Counted from the first letter of the stretch, positions 35,505 through 45,952 are shown. The stretch is 64,000 nt of DNA from Tisiphia sp964030975 (GCF_964030975.1 NZ_CAXIQH010000001.1:1364001-1428000), one strand, 5' to 3'. The notes: generated by a model not told the origin, from the letters alone. Translations and numbers: made by a program.

Positions 35505-36257
35505 CTATGTTGCCTTATCTGATTTCTTAGCAACAATCTGAATTTCGATACATAGGCTAGGAATTAGCTTACCTAATTTAAGGTTAAAATCTAACCACCA
35601 TTTATGATTTTCAAGTGGTCGAAGGATACCTCCTGAAATAACTCTGAATCCCCTATATTCTAAAATTTCTAATTTAGTATATTTATGAAGTAATTTTGTG
35701 AATGTAAGTAACGAAAAGGCTTGAACATGACCTCTAACTTTTTTTACCCTACATATTTTATCAATTAAAGGCACTAAATATTGACGTAGTAAATGTATCC
35801 CATGAGGAAAAATTGGAACGCCCAAAAACAACGTGCCGCCAGGCTTTAATACTCTTTCTATCGATTTAAAAGCCAGTTCTAATTCATACAAATGTTCTAA
35901 GACTTGTTCACAAATTACAATATCAAAAGTGTTGCTCGGAACATTTAACATCCCCTGCATTAAATCAGCTTGGTATAAACCACTATAAGATTCTTTCTTA
36001 TATATCTCGTCCCTTATTTCAATATCTGCTCCATAATAATCTATCACTTCATTGTTTGGTTGATTATCGATATAACGCCGAACTACACCAGAAGCAACAC
36101 CAATATCTAATAATTTTATTCTTTGGTTTTTAGATTTAATTTCACTTGCAATACGACTAACATCTTTTGAAATAACGTAATATCTACTTTGACGCAAACT
36201 ATATTTTTCGGTTCTACGAGGATCCACACCAAAAGCCAACTGTTTTTTATCGTTCAT
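35505..36257 (-). CDS. class I SAM-dependent methyltransferase
   Basis: A 250-residue methyltransferase of the type 11 group: motif I LLDIGVASGVVRRY, acidic YYGADIEI, then FDIVICEQVLEHLYELELAFKSIERVLKPGG and LGVPIFPHG. The substrate is unknown; small metabolites, lipids or proteins are possible. The gene ends next to the nested element at 35492, so its 3' border is at the repeat. Upstream lies a decayed R3 right end (about 36290-36385) in the gap before radA. Confidence 0.85.
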   Translation of the reverse strand: MNDKKQLAFGVDPRRTEKYSLRQSRYYVISKDVSRIASEIKSKNQRIKLLDIGVASGVVRRYIDNQPNNEVIDYYGADIEIRDEIYKKESYSGLYQADLMQGMLNVPSNTFDIVICEQVLEHLYELELAFKSIERVLKPGGTLFLGVPIFPHGIHLLRQYLVPLIDKICRVKKVRGHVQAFSLLTFTKLLHKYTKLEILEYRGFRVISGGILRPLENHKWWLDFNLKLGKLIPSLCIEIQIVAKKSDKAT

Positions 36258-36420
36258 AATACCAACTCATAATTTCCACTTTTATTTAGATTACTACGTT
36301 GCCACTAAAGTGGCTTCTCGCTAATAGCACTGTGCTGTTTTCCCTATGACTGTTAAATGCCATACGTAAAAGGTAAGTTATCTAAATTAACCATAGGCAT
36401 CCCCCTACTCTGAACTTTAA

Positions 36421-37755
36421 TTATATTAACTCTCTTAATTCCTTTAGATTACTAATTGGACAAATTAGGTTACTACTCAACTTTTCAAGTTTGGAGCAAA
36501 TTAATTTATTGAATCCTAATTTTGTTGCTTCTTTTATTCTCATTTCCGCTGCATTTACCTTTCTTATTTCACCAGATAAACCAATTTCTCCAAAAAAAAC
36601 ACTATGTTCTGGCACAGCTTTATTACTTGCTGCAGAAATTAAAGCAGCTGCAACAGCTAAGTCTGAAGCTGGTTCTGAAATTTTAAGTCCGCCAGCAACG
36701 CTTAAATATACTTCATAAGAAGATAAATTAAGACCAAATCGTACATTTAGTACGGCTATGATCATTGATAACCTATTCAAATCCCAACCGACAACTGAAC
36801 GTCTTGGCATTGGTATATTTGAGGGAGCAATTAATGCTTGGATTTCAATTAATAAAGGTCTCGATCCTTCAATCCCAGCAAATACCGTTGTACCACTAAC
36901 ATTTTTATCTCTTTTCATCAAAAATAGTTCGGAAGGGCTAGAGACTTCAATAAGACCGCTAGCAGTCATCTCAAAAACACCAATTTCTCCTACTCCACCA
37001 AACCTATTTTTAATAGACCGTAAAATACGGAAATGGCTATTATGATCACCCTCAAAATATAGTACGGTATCAACAAGATGTTCGAGTAACTTAGGACCAG
37101 CTAATTGCCCATCTTTTGTCACATGACAGCTAAGCAAAATAATAATATTATTATGCTTAGCATAGCTAACTAATTCATTAGCACAGGCACGAATCTGGGA
37201 AATAGTACCAGGTGGTGATGATAATGTGCGAGTTACCATCGTTTGAATTGAATCGATAACTACCAAATCAATATTGTTCTTATCGGCATCAATAGTTGAG
37301 ATAATATCTTCAATATTAGTTGCGGCTAAGATGGATGCTGTTTTATTATTAAGTCCTAATCTTAAGGCTCTGAGTTTTATTTGGTCAATAGATTCCTCTC
37401 CAGTTACATACAGGCAGCACTTCATTGTAACACAAGAAGTGCTTGCCACTAAGTGTAATAATAAAGTTGATTTACCAATTCCAGGATCACCACCAATTAA
37501 AATTGCAGAAGAGCAAACCAACCCACCTCCCAGCACCCTATTTAATTCATTTATAGGGGTAGGAGTACGTAACGAATCCACAACGACACCATCAAGCTTT
37601 TGTATTTCTTGTTTATTGCCTAACTTAACTTGTACTTGACTGATTATCTCTTCTTCAATCCCTCCCCATAAGCCACAATCAAAACATTGCCCAGCCCATT
37701 TTGATGTACTGTTACCACAATTTGTGCAAATATATTGTTTTTTAATTTTACTCAC
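36421..37755 (-). CDS. radA: DNA repair protein RadA
   Basis: A 444-residue RadA. It has an N-terminal C4 zinc finger (YICTNCGNSTSKWAGQCFDCG), Walker A (GGDPGIGKST), the RadA KNRFG motif (in SIKNRFGGVGEIG) and a C-terminal Lon-like domain (SVAGGLKISEPASDLAVAAA). It assists branch migration in recombinational repair. The gene is isolated by repeats but intact. Confidence 0.96.
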   Translation of the reverse strand: MSKIKKQYICTNCGNSTSKWAGQCFDCGLWGGIEEEIISQVQVKLGNKQEIQKLDGVVVDSLRTPTPINELNRVLGGGLVCSSAILIGGDPGIGKSTLLLHLVASTSCVTMKCCLYVTGEESIDQIKLRALRLGLNNKTASILAATNIEDIISTIDADKNNIDLVVIDSIQTMVTRTLSSPPGTISQIRACANELVSYAKHNNIIILLSCHVTKDGQLAGPKLLEHLVDTVLYFEGDHNSHFRILRSIKNRFGGVGEIGVFEMTASGLIEVSSPSELFLMKRDKNVSGTTVFAGIEGSRPLLIEIQALIAPSNIPMPRRSVVGWDLNRLSMIIAVLNVRFGLNLSSYEVYLSVAGGLKISEPASDLAVAAALISAASNKAVPEHSVFFGEIGLSGEIRKVNAAEMRIKEATKLGFNKLICSKLEKLSSNLICPISNLKELRELI

Positions 37756-37781
37756 TTTCTTAACTTCTCAAGTTTTTACTA

Positions 37782-37945
37782 TATAGCTAACCCGATTAGT
37801 ATTTAGCCATAACAAACCGACGTCATTGCGAGGCCACGTAGTGGTCGTGGCAATCCATTTTTGGTTACTTTTATGGATTGCTTCGTCGCCGCAAAGCGAC
37901 TCCTCGCAATGACGGAAGTACTTTCGCCTCCTCGCAATAACGCCG
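37782..37945. repeat. R1 palindromic repeat
   Basis: Left end tatagctaacccgattagta, core cgtcattgcgaggccacg to cctcgcaatgacgg, followed by a duplicated tail ctcctcgcaataacg. The R1 right end is lost. Confidence 0.85.
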
Positions 37946-38042
37946 GTTATTTTTCCACAACTTTTAAACTACCATGATAACCTCTAACCCCCGTCCTCTT
38001 CTAACTTTCGACAGTTGTGCTACTTTAGTAGCGACGAAGCCA

Positions 38043-38139
38043 TTGTAAATTGTCATTCCCGCGAAGGCGGGAATCTAGATACCTGCTTTCGCAGGTATGA
38101 CACAAAGTTTGTATCACCTAATTCAATAGGTTTCACTAT
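38043..38139. repeat. R2 palindrome, partial
   Basis: Right half of R2 in inverse orientation (ttgtaaattgtcattcccgc to aggtttcactata), downstream of uvrA. Confidence 0.85.
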
Positions 38140-38177
38140 AGCAAAATTTCTGTCCACTAAGTGAAAAAAGTAATTAA

Positions 38178-41033
38178 TTATAGATAATCTTTTAAATATC
38201 TTCCAGTATGACTTTCGTTACAACAAGCAATATCCTTCGGAGTCCCGGTAGCTACTATGCAACCACCTTTATCTCCCCCCTCAGGCCCAACATCTATAAC
38301 GTAATCTGCTGTTTTGACAACATCTAGATTATGCTCAATAACTACTACAGTATTACCCATATCAACTAATTTATGCAGCACTTTCAACAATTTATTAATA
38401 TCATCTATATGTAAACCTGTTGTTGGTTCATCAAGTATGTATAAAGTTTTGCCCGTTGAGCGTTTTGATAATTCTTTAGCTAATTTTATCCTTTGGGCTT
38501 CACCTCCAGACAAAGTAGTAGCAGATTGACCGATTTTTATATAACCAAGTCCTACCTCATTTAAAGTAACAAGCTTTTCGTAGATTAGTGGCACTTTCTC
38601 AAAAAAACTCATTGCATCATCAACTGTCATCCTAAGGACATCAGATATAGATTTATCCTTATATTTAATTTCGAGAGTCTCCCTGTTATATCTATCTCCA
38701 TTACAAACATCACATTTTACATAAATATCAGGTAAAAAATGCATTTCTATTTTAATCAGACCATCGCCTTGACATGATTCACATCTCCCACCTTTAACAT
38801 TGAATGAAAACCTACCAACTTTATAACCTCGTGTTTTTGCAGCTGGTAGCTCAGCAAACCAGTCTCTAATATGGGTAAATGCACCTGTGTAAGTTGCCGG
38901 GTTTGACCTTGGTGTACGACCTATTGGTGACTGATTGATATCAATAACCTTGTCAATATATTCAAGACCGGTAATTGATTTGTACTCTCCTGGAAAGATT
39001 TTTGAAGATGGTTCTAAAAACTTTAAAGCTGCTTTATACAAAGTGTGAATTATTAAACTTGATTTTCCACTACCGGATACTCCAGTTATTGCTGTGAAAC
39101 TACTCAGAGGGATTGTAACATTAACATCTTGTAAATTATTAGACACAGCTCCAGTTAAAGCTATTACCTTACCGGAAGAGGATACCCTAGTATTTGTTGG
39201 CACTTCAATAAATTGTTTACCGCTTAAATAGCTACCAGTTATACTATCTGCACATTGTTTAATTTCCTCAATTGTTCCTTGAGCTACTATATGTCCGCCA
39301 TGAATACCAGCCCCTGGTCCAACATCGATAATGTGATCCGATTCATACATTGTCTCTTCGTCATGCTCAACAACCAGCACTGTATTACCAAGGTCTCGAA
39401 GATTCTTAAGAGTTTCTATTAATCGAGCATTATCACGCTGATGTAAACCAATTGACGGTTCATCAAGTACATATAACACCCCGCTGAGTCCCGAACCAAT
39501 TTGTGATGCTAAGCGAATACGCTGGCTTTCTCCACCAGATAAAGTGCCTGACTCTCTAGACAAAGCAAGATACTCAAGACCAACATTCATAAGAAATTGT
39601 AGTCTTTCTTTAATTTCCTTTAATATACGTTCAGCAATAGCCATTTGTCTTTTATTAAGCTGTTTATCTAATTGATTAAACCATTGTTGTAGTTGCAAAA
39701 TACTCATGGCAGATATTTGTCCTATATGATGATCGGCAATTTTAATACAAAGAGATTCCGTTTTTAGTCTATAACCTGTACAAGATGTACATTTGTGGTC
39801 TGCTTTGTATTTTAATAATTCTTCTTTTACTAAAGAGGACTCAGCCTTACGCTCCTTTTCTTGTAAGCTAGGTATTATTCCGGCAAAAGGTTGCTGGATA
39901 GTCTGAGATTTAGAACCATCATGATATTGGAAATCTATAATTTCATCACCCGAACCATGGAGCAATACTTGCTGGATCGCATTTGGTAATTCTACAAAAG
40001 GAGTGTCTAATGAAAACTTATAATGACTTGCTAAGGCTTTTAATGTTTCTAAAAAGAACTTTGAGGATATTTTACCCCAAGGGGCTATAGCTCCATCTTT
40101 AATACTAATTTTACCATCTGGAATAATTAATTCTTTATCAAGAAATAATTCTTTACCAAGACCTTCGCATTTAGGACAAGCACCAAATGGGCTATTAAAG
40201 GAAAAGATTCTTGGTTCTATCTCAATAATCTGAAAACCAGAAACTGGACAAGAATATTTTTCTGAAAAAATGATTTTTGAGCCTTTAGTAAGGTTGGTCT
40301 CTAATCCGTTTGGCAAGTCAACAATTTCAACATATACTATACCATCTGCTAGTTTAAGAGCTATTTCTAAACTATCTGCCAGCCTATTTCCTAAATCACC
40401 TTCTAGAGAAATCCTATCAACAATTACTTCAATATTATGTTTTTTATTCTTATCAAATTTCGGAAGATTATCAATCTCATAAATTTCATTGTTAATTACT
40501 AGTCTGCCAAACCCCTGTTTTCTAAGATCAAGGATTTCGCGTCTGAACTCACCTTTCTGCCCTCTTATAATGGGTGCTAAGATGTATAATTTACTTCCCT
40601 TAGGAAGATCATGAATAGCATCTATCATCTCCGATATAGTCTGATTCTTTATAGGTAGACCTGTTGCTGGAGAATATGGCACCCCTACCCTTGCATATAG
40701 TAATCTCAAATAATCATAAATCTCAGTTATAGTACCAACTGTAGAGCGTGGATTTTTAGATGTAGTTTTTTGATCAATAGCTATTGCCGGCGACAACCCA
40801 GAGACTGACTCAACATCAGGCTTATCCTGAAGATGTAAGAACTGCCTAGCATAGGAAGATAGACTTTCAACATATCTACGTTGTCCTTCAGCATAAATAG
40901 TATCAAAAGCTAATGAAGATTTACCAGAACCACTAAGTCCTGTAATTACCACAAACTTATTTCTAGGAATGTCAACATTTACATTTTTTAAATTATGCTC
41001 CTTAGCACCACGAACTTTAATATATTCTTGCAT
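38178..41033 (-). CDS. uvrA: excinuclease ABC subunit A
   Basis: A 951-residue UvrA. Two ABC ATPase halves are visible: Walker A GLSGSGKSS near the N-terminus and GVSGSGKSSL near residue 650, with signature SGGESQRIRLA and SGGEAQRIKLA. Zinc sites appear in CPKCEGLG, CTSCTG and CESCQGDGL/CDVCNGDRY. It recognises DNA damage with UvrB in nucleotide excision repair. It is divergent from ssb, the classic order. Confidence 0.97.
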   Translation of the reverse strand: MQEYIKVRGAKEHNLKNVNVDIPRNKFVVITGLSGSGKSSLAFDTIYAEGQRRYVESLSSYARQFLHLQDKPDVESVSGLSPAIAIDQKTTSKNPRSTVGTITEIYDYLRLLYARVGVPYSPATGLPIKNQTISEMIDAIHDLPKGSKLYILAPIIRGQKGEFRREILDLRKQGFGRLVINNEIYEIDNLPKFDKNKKHNIEVIVDRISLEGDLGNRLADSLEIALKLADGIVYVEIVDLPNGLETNLTKGSKIIFSEKYSCPVSGFQIIEIEPRIFSFNSPFGACPKCEGLGKELFLDKELIIPDGKISIKDGAIAPWGKISSKFFLETLKALASHYKFSLDTPFVELPNAIQQVLLHGSGDEIIDFQYHDGSKSQTIQQPFAGIIPSLQEKERKAESSLVKEELLKYKADHKCTSCTGYRLKTESLCIKIADHHIGQISAMSILQLQQWFNQLDKQLNKRQMAIAERILKEIKERLQFLMNVGLEYLALSRESGTLSGGESQRIRLASQIGSGLSGVLYVLDEPSIGLHQRDNARLIETLKNLRDLGNTVLVVEHDEETMYESDHIIDVGPGAGIHGGHIVAQGTIEEIKQCADSITGSYLSGKQFIEVPTNTRVSSSGKVIALTGAVSNNLQDVNVTIPLSSFTAITGVSGSGKSSLIIHTLYKAALKFLEPSSKIFPGEYKSITGLEYIDKVIDINQSPIGRTPRSNPATYTGAFTHIRDWFAELPAAKTRGYKVGRFSFNVKGGRCESCQGDGLIKIEMHFLPDIYVKCDVCNGDRYNRETLEIKYKDKSISDVLRMTVDDAMSFFEKVPLIYEKLVTLNEVGLGYIKIGQSATTLSGGEAQRIKLAKELSKRSTGKTLYILDEPTTGLHIDDINKLLKVLHKLVDMGNTVVVIEHNLDVVKTADYVIDVGPEGGDKGGCIVATGTPKDIACCNESHTGRYLKDYL

Positions 41034-41143
41034 AATAATTTGTTATAAATTTTCTATAAAATTTTAAAAAACTTGTAGCATTATAGGTGGTTTTGAATTA
41101 CTATTGCAATAATTAAATTTTTAAATAAATTAGGTAATGATTT

Positions 41144-41587
41144 GTGGCTGGTAGTTTAAATAAAGCAATATTAATAGGTAATTTAGGGCGTGATCCAGAA
41201 ATTAGGCATACGGCTGATGGTAAAGAGATAGCAAGTTTTAGTGTTGCTACTTCTGAGACATGGAAAGATCGTGCTACTGGAGAAAAGAAAGAAAAAACGG
41301 AATGGCATAGAGTGGTAATATTTAATGAGGGATTGGTATCTGTTGTAAAAAATTATGCCAAAAAAGGAACTAAAGTTTACTTAGAAGGTAATTTACAAAC
41401 TAGAAAATGGGTGGATAACCTTGGACATGAAAAATATACAACAGAAATAGTGCTGCAGAATTTTAACTCACAATTTATATTGTTGGATTCTAAAGGTGGC
41501 GGTACTCAAGCCCCAGATTCTATTGCACCCAAAAATATGGTTACTAATTTTGACCATAGTGATCTAGATGATGAAATACCTTTTTAG
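41144..41587 (+). CDS. ssb: single-stranded DNA-binding protein
   Basis: A 147-residue SSB that starts with a GTG (MAGSLNKAILIGNLGRDPEI). It has an OB fold, a linker with a glycine-rich part, and the conserved acidic tip DDEIPF that recruits partners. The neighbouring uvrA runs in the other direction across a 110-base gap, which must hold both promoters. Confidence 0.96.
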   Translation: MAGSLNKAILIGNLGRDPEIRHTADGKEIASFSVATSETWKDRATGEKKEKTEWHRVVIFNEGLVSVVKNYAKKGTKVYLEGNLQTRKWVDNLGHEKYTTEIVLQNFNSQFILLDSKGGGTQAPDSIAPKNMVTNFDHSDLDDEIPF

Positions 41588-41687
41588 ACGTTTCCCGTTA
41601 AGTTGGCATGTCGTCTCATGACCTAACTTAATACAAATTGAGGTTAATTTTAGATAAAAGATAATTGCTATGACTAGTTTTGGCAAA

Positions 41688-41720
41688 ATAATATTACTTT
41701 ATGAGGGGAAGTAATATTAT
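41688..41720. other. perfect hairpin between ssb and the LRR gene
   Basis: A perfect 12-bp inverted pair (ataatattactt and aagtaatattat) with a nine-base loop tatgagggg. It may end ssb transcription or act on the following gene. No clear U-run follows, so a terminator role is not certain. Confidence 0.45.
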
Positions 41721-41789
41721 ATTAATCTGGCATGGTGTAAGTGAACTACACGGCTAGTAACAATAACAATTTTAATATAGGTAGTGATT

Positions 41790-42512
41790 ATGCCGTTGAA
41801 CATAGAAGATTTCTCTCCATATTTAGAAAATGGATTGCTAGATTTGAATAAAGTGGGCAACAAATTCTATGACGCAGAAGGACACCCTATCTGTCGTACA
41901 AAATATTTTGAAAACACATTTGATATAGAACGGTTAGCTGAATTCATACAAAATACCCCAGGTGTTACGGCACTTAAGGCATCTATGTGTGGTCTTGGTG
42001 AGATAAGCATAGATAACTTTCAGTTACTAATGGACGCAATAAATAATAGTAATATTACTGGTCTTAACTTTGAAAACAATAGCTTAGGTACTGAAATGGC
42101 GCAGAAAATATCTCAGCTCTCTAAGATTATTAATCTCAATCTGTCTTTTTGTAACATTGGTGATGACGGAATAATAACAATAGTTAACAGCCTTGCTAAT
42201 CTTGTAGATATTAATGTGGAAGGCAATTACATAACTGATACAGGAGCAAATGCAATAGTTAACTATCTTCCTAATATCACCTCTCTTAATATTGCTTATG
42301 GCAATAACATAAGTTGTGATAAACTAAAAGAAATAGCTACAGCACATAGTAATACTCTTACTATGTTTAATATATTCTCTAGTGCTTATAGTGGTCAAGC
42401 AATATTGCAAGTAGCTGAACTATTGCCTGCTGGCGTTGTTACACTTGGTTCCAACTATATAATAGATTTAGAACACAATGTTATTGTTGATGCACACCCT
42501 CCTCTTATTTGA
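41790..42512 (+). CDS. leucine-rich-repeat protein
   Basis: A 240-residue protein with ribonuclease-inhibitor-type leucine-rich repeats (NNSNITGLNFENNSLGTE, KIINLNLSFCNIGDDG, NLVDINVEGNYITDTG and a fourth). No signal peptide is visible. The start at the ATG at 41790 has AGG 8 bases upstream; a GTG at 41784 has poor spacing. In intracellular bacteria such proteins are often host-directed, but nothing here proves export. It is a plausible type IV or other secretion substrate. Confidence 0.75.
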   Translation: MPLNIEDFSPYLENGLLDLNKVGNKFYDAEGHPICRTKYFENTFDIERLAEFIQNTPGVTALKASMCGLGEISIDNFQLLMDAINNSNITGLNFENNSLGTEMAQKISQLSKIINLNLSFCNIGDDGIITIVNSLANLVDINVEGNYITDTGANAIVNYLPNITSLNIAYGNNISCDKLKEIATAHSNTLTMFNIFSSAYSGQAILQVAELLPAGVVTLGSNYIIDLEHNVIVDAHPPLI

Positions 42513-42626
42513 GTAGTAGGGGGTATTTTAGAGGGAGAGTAAATTTGTGTGGTAGGGGGGTTGCCTGTGGCTAATCTGGCTAACATAGCAACTAATTCAC
42601 AGATGTTTATTAGTATACTTATCTGG

Positions 42627-42751
42627 TATAAGTCAAAAAAGTCCTCGGGATTTTTAGGAGAAACGAAGCCTGCTACTTACGCGTACATAGACATACGTGA
42701 GGAGCGGATGCGAGTTTCGACAACAAAATCACCCACTAGATTGACTTATGC
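42627..42751. repeat. dispersed repeat R4, second copy
   Basis: Shares tcctcggga/tttttaggag, acgaagcc and acgtgaggag with 9891-9980. It has outer inverted ends ataagtcaa and ttgacttat. It occupies the proposed leader of the hydrolase gene. Confidence 0.75.
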
Positions 42752-42797
42752 AGGGAATCAATTGACGTTTAGCAATTTAGGAAGGTACGTACATCAA

Positions 42798-43664
42798 TTG
42801 TGTGCATCGTTTAGCCTAGGTTTTATTCAAATTCCCTTCACAGTATCTAGAATTGCTCTGCTTTTTATGTCTGTGTTGCTTTCTTCTTGTGTTTCGTCTT
42901 TCGAGACAAGGGTTGAGGAAGCAGAAAAACTAGCCTCAATAAACAAGTTTGAGAAGAAACTTGTTAAGGCTGGGGATTTTGTTATTACAACCTACCAACG
43001 TATCTCGGATAAAGATAGTCCTTATGTATTCTATATTGAAGGTGATGGGAGTATTAGTATAGGACGCTATGCTATTGCAGATAATCCAACCCCTTCCAAG
43101 GTTATGCTGTTTAAGCTTGCCACCCTTGATACTAGACCTAATATAGTTTATATAGCTCGTCCATGCCAATATACACCAGTAGGGCTTAATCCAAACTGTA
43201 ATCAAGTATATTGGACAGACAAAAGAATGGCTGAAGAGGTTATGGAATCAACAAATATAGTAATAAATAGTATAAATAATGGTAAACCAGCTAGTTTGGT
43301 TGGTTTCTCTGGTGGTGGTGGTATTGCTATCTTGGTTGCAGCAAGAAATAAGCATATTAAGGATATAATAACTATAGCAGGTAATCTTGATATTGAAAAT
43401 TTTAGTAAATATCATGAAGTATATGCATTAAAGAAGTCATTAAATCCCATAGATTATGCTAAAAAAATCAGTAATATCCCGCAATTACATCTTTCTGGAA
43501 GCAAGGATGCAATAGTACCTAGTAGTATTATGCATGGCTATGTAAAAGCTAGTTCTTCAAATTGTATACAGCAAAAGATTTTCCCTGATATTACTCATAC
43601 CAAAGGTTGGGATAAGGTGTGGCAGGATGTGTTAAAAATTAATCTTACCTGTAAACATGATTAA
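42798..43664 (+). CDS. alpha/beta-hydrolase-like lipoprotein
   Basis: A hydrolase-like protein with a lipoprotein signal: a hydrophobic stretch then LLFMSVLLSSC as lipobox. The nucleophile motif is GFSGGGG (serine at the elbow), with LHLSGSKDAIVPSS and ITHTKGW as possible acid and histidine sites. The real start is unclear. The frame is open from a GTG at 42549, but that reads through repeat R4. A TTG at 42798 gives a reasonable 288-residue protein, and an ATG at 42867 gives a very short signal. Likely role is an anchored esterase. Confidence 0.7.
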   Translation: MCASFSLGFIQIPFTVSRIALLFMSVLLSSCVSSFETRVEEAEKLASINKFEKKLVKAGDFVITTYQRISDKDSPYVFYIEGDGSISIGRYAIADNPTPSKVMLFKLATLDTRPNIVYIARPCQYTPVGLNPNCNQVYWTDKRMAEEVMESTNIVINSINNGKPASLVGFSGGGGIAILVAARNKHIKDIITIAGNLDIENFSKYHEVYALKKSLNPIDYAKKISNIPQLHLSGSKDAIVPSSIMHGYVKASSSNCIQQKIFPDITHTKGWDKVWQDVLKINLTCKHD

Positions 43665-43742
43665 TAAGATTTTTACCTTATTCTGTTCAAAATCTTATGG
43701 ATTTCCAAAGTTTTTGTAGTCTAACCACAGGACAGACTCTGT

Positions 43743-44370
43743 TATAGTGAAACCTATTGAATTAGGTGATACAAATTTTGTGTCATACCTGCGAAAGCAG
43801 GTATCTCTAGATTCCCGCCTACGCGGGAATGACATCCTTTTCATGGTAATGTTGTCATCCCTGCGAAGGCAGGGATCTAGAATAATACTCAAAAAGCCCT
43901 TAGCTATTATAGATTCCCGCCTTCGCGGGAATGACACCTTTTGCGTTTAAATATATAGTGAAACCTATTGAATTAGGTGATACAAACTTTGTGTCATACC
44001 TGCGAAGGCAAGGCTCTAGATTCCCGCCTTCGTGGGAATGACATCCTTTTCATGGTAATGTTGTCATCCCTGCGAAGGCAGGGATCTAGAATAATACTCA
44101 AAAAGCCCTTAGCTATTATAGATTCCCGCCTTCGCGGGAATGACACCTTTTGCGTTTAAATATATAGTGAAACCTATTGAATTAGGTGATACAAACTTTG
44201 TGTCATACCTGCGAAAGCATGTATCTAGATTCCCGCCTTCGCGGGAATGACAACTTACAATCGTTATGTTCTTTATCACCTAATCCTATGAGCATAACTA
44301 TAGAATAATACTCAAAAAGCCCTTAGCTATTATAGATTCCCGCCTTCGCGGGAATGACACCTTTTGCGTT
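43743..44370. repeat. tandem array of about 210-bp units
   Basis: Units begin at 43743, 43954 and 44163, each tatagtgaaacctattgaat. Units 1 and 2 are nearly alike and carry R2 and other core repeats plus a 'ctcaaaaagccc' block shared with the 288-bp elements. Unit 3 has a fuller R2 palindrome. A right end like that of the miniature elements (acttttgacggagagatt) closes the array near 44415. No gene is visible from 43665 to 44452; short reading frames here only translate the repeats. Confidence 0.88.
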
Positions 44371-44452
44371 TAAATATAGTAGATGTTGTGTTTTTAAACT
44401 TTTGACGGAGAGATTAGATAACTTCTTCATTATTGCAAGGAATAGCTGTAGG

Positions 44453-45952
44453 TTAGACAATCTTCTTATACTCAAAGTATATTTTTCTTACCGAGTAAAT
44501 CCATGCAATGCAAACAACGATAAATACTCCCATTAAAAATGGTGAAATAGAGCTAAAAGTTGCTGTTGGTACTAATGTAAAAATAACTGACTGTATTAAG
44601 CCGCTTGAAGATTTACCAACTTTCGAGCTAATGACGTCAACAGCGGCTTTACCTTTGGTTTTTAATTCCCTATCAAGAGGGATATACAACATCTCTTTAG
44701 AAGTATCCCAAAGTGAATATTTAGTACCTTTTGCTAGAATATTTTGTAAAGCCCCAATTGATACTGCCAGAGCCAATGGAGTCATAAGAATAGCACTGTC
44801 AAATAGAGATAATATTTGATGGTCAAATACGATTAAGATAAAGAACAATGTCCCCGTAACCATAACGATAACTGGTGAAATTACGGCAGCAACAAACCAG
44901 CTATGACTACGCATTATATTATTGCCTATTATAGTCATTACCATAATAGTCACTCCAGTCCAGAGAATATAAAGGCTGTTGAATTCCGCATAACTATTAA
45001 CAGTGGGGTATAATTCTTTAATTTTTGCTTTCCATACGGCTTCTACCAAATTTATTGATAAACCAAAGGCAGCAGAGCAAATTAGCATTAACCATAAATA
45101 TTTTGATCTTATGATATATCTAAAACTTTCCACTAAACCCATGCCATCTTTAGTCGATCTACCGGCTTTAGCCTTTGCATAAAAGGTTGGATTGGTAAAA
45201 ACATTTTTGCTAATAAACCTTACAAGTAAATATGATATAATAGCCGCAACTACCACGAAACTTGTTGATACTTTTACCAATGTAGTTTTGTTGTCCGGTA
45301 CGGTAAAAAAATATTTAGCAATAGTGTTAGCAGATGACAAGTTTAACATCAAAAAGCCAACGAAGATTAAAGCAGAATTACCAAATAATGAAAAAAGAGT
45401 ATAAAATCTTTTTGCTTCTTCTGTTGTAGTAAGCTCATTAGCAAACTGCCAAAACAGTAAAACGTAAAAGATATTTGGCCAAAGCTCAGATAATGTATAA
45501 AAAACCACATAACTCCAGTTACCAATTAAAGCTATATACCATTTTAAATGAGGATAATTCCCCATACTTTGTTCTAGAGAATTTGGGTTAATATGGAAAA
45601 TATGAACATTTGGATAAATGATGAAAGCAAAAAGAATGAAGAACACAATAAAAAAAGTAATTAAATAGCCGTAAATCTTTTCAAAACTACAATGATTAAG
45701 CATCTTAGCATAGATTATAACGAATAGAGCCGCTGCAGGTGTTACACAATAAACTTTAGTGAAGCTTACTACTTCAGCACTAATCTCTGAAATTAAAATG
45801 CTATCTTTTAAAATTCTTAATATGTTTTGGTTAAATAAGACACAAAACATCAAACCACACATCGGTATGAATTTCCCAAGTTCATGATTATGGATAGGCC
45901 AAAAGATAGTTCTGAATTTACTGCTAAATGAATTTGACTTTATTATAGTCAT
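44453..45952 (-). CDS. tlc: ATP/ADP translocase
   Basis: A 499-residue Tlc-family nucleotide transporter with about 12 membrane helices. It has the typical start (FSSKFRTIFWPIHNHELGKFIPM), ILRILKDSILIS, and WQFANELTTTEEAKRFYTLFSLFGN. Members import host ATP in exchange for ADP, and paralogues take other nucleotides. Rickettsia has several paralogues; which one this is cannot be told from the sequence alone. Confidence 0.95.
   Translation of the reverse strand: MTIIKSNSFSSKFRTIFWPIHNHELGKFIPMCGLMFCVLFNQNILRILKDSILISEISAEVVSFTKVYCVTPAAALFVIIYAKMLNHCSFEKIYGYLITFFIVFFILFAFIIYPNVHIFHINPNSLEQSMGNYPHLKWYIALIGNWSYVVFYTLSELWPNIFYVLLFWQFANELTTTEEAKRFYTLFSLFGNSALIFVGFLMLNLSSANTIAKYFFTVPDNKTTLVKVSTSFVVVAAIISYLLVRFISKNVFTNPTFYAKAKAGRSTKDGMGLVESFRYIIRSKYLWLMLICSAAFGLSINLVEAVWKAKIKELYPTVNSYAEFNSLYILWTGVTIMVMTIIGNNIMRSHSWFVAAVISPVIVMVTGTLFFILIVFDHQILSLFDSAILMTPLALAVSIGALQNILAKGTKYSLWDTSKEMLYIPLDRELKTKGKAAVDVISSKVGKSSSGLIQSVIFTLVPTATFSSISPFLMGVFIVVCIAWIYSVRKIYFEYKKIV

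Noticed and set aside
42549..42797. Extended N-terminus of the hydrolase-like lipoprotein
   Set aside because: This part translates dispersed repeat R4 and precedes a good lipoprotein signal, so it is probably untranslated.
43695..44159. Several short frames with DSRLRGND-type peptides (also at 4897-5079 and 22230-22412)
   Set aside because: They only translate palindromic repeats, on both strands, and have no ribosome binding site or family match.
43743..44370. Possible CRISPR array
   Set aside because: The units are about 210 bp, contain palindromes and have no short repeat with unique spacers; no cas gene is near.
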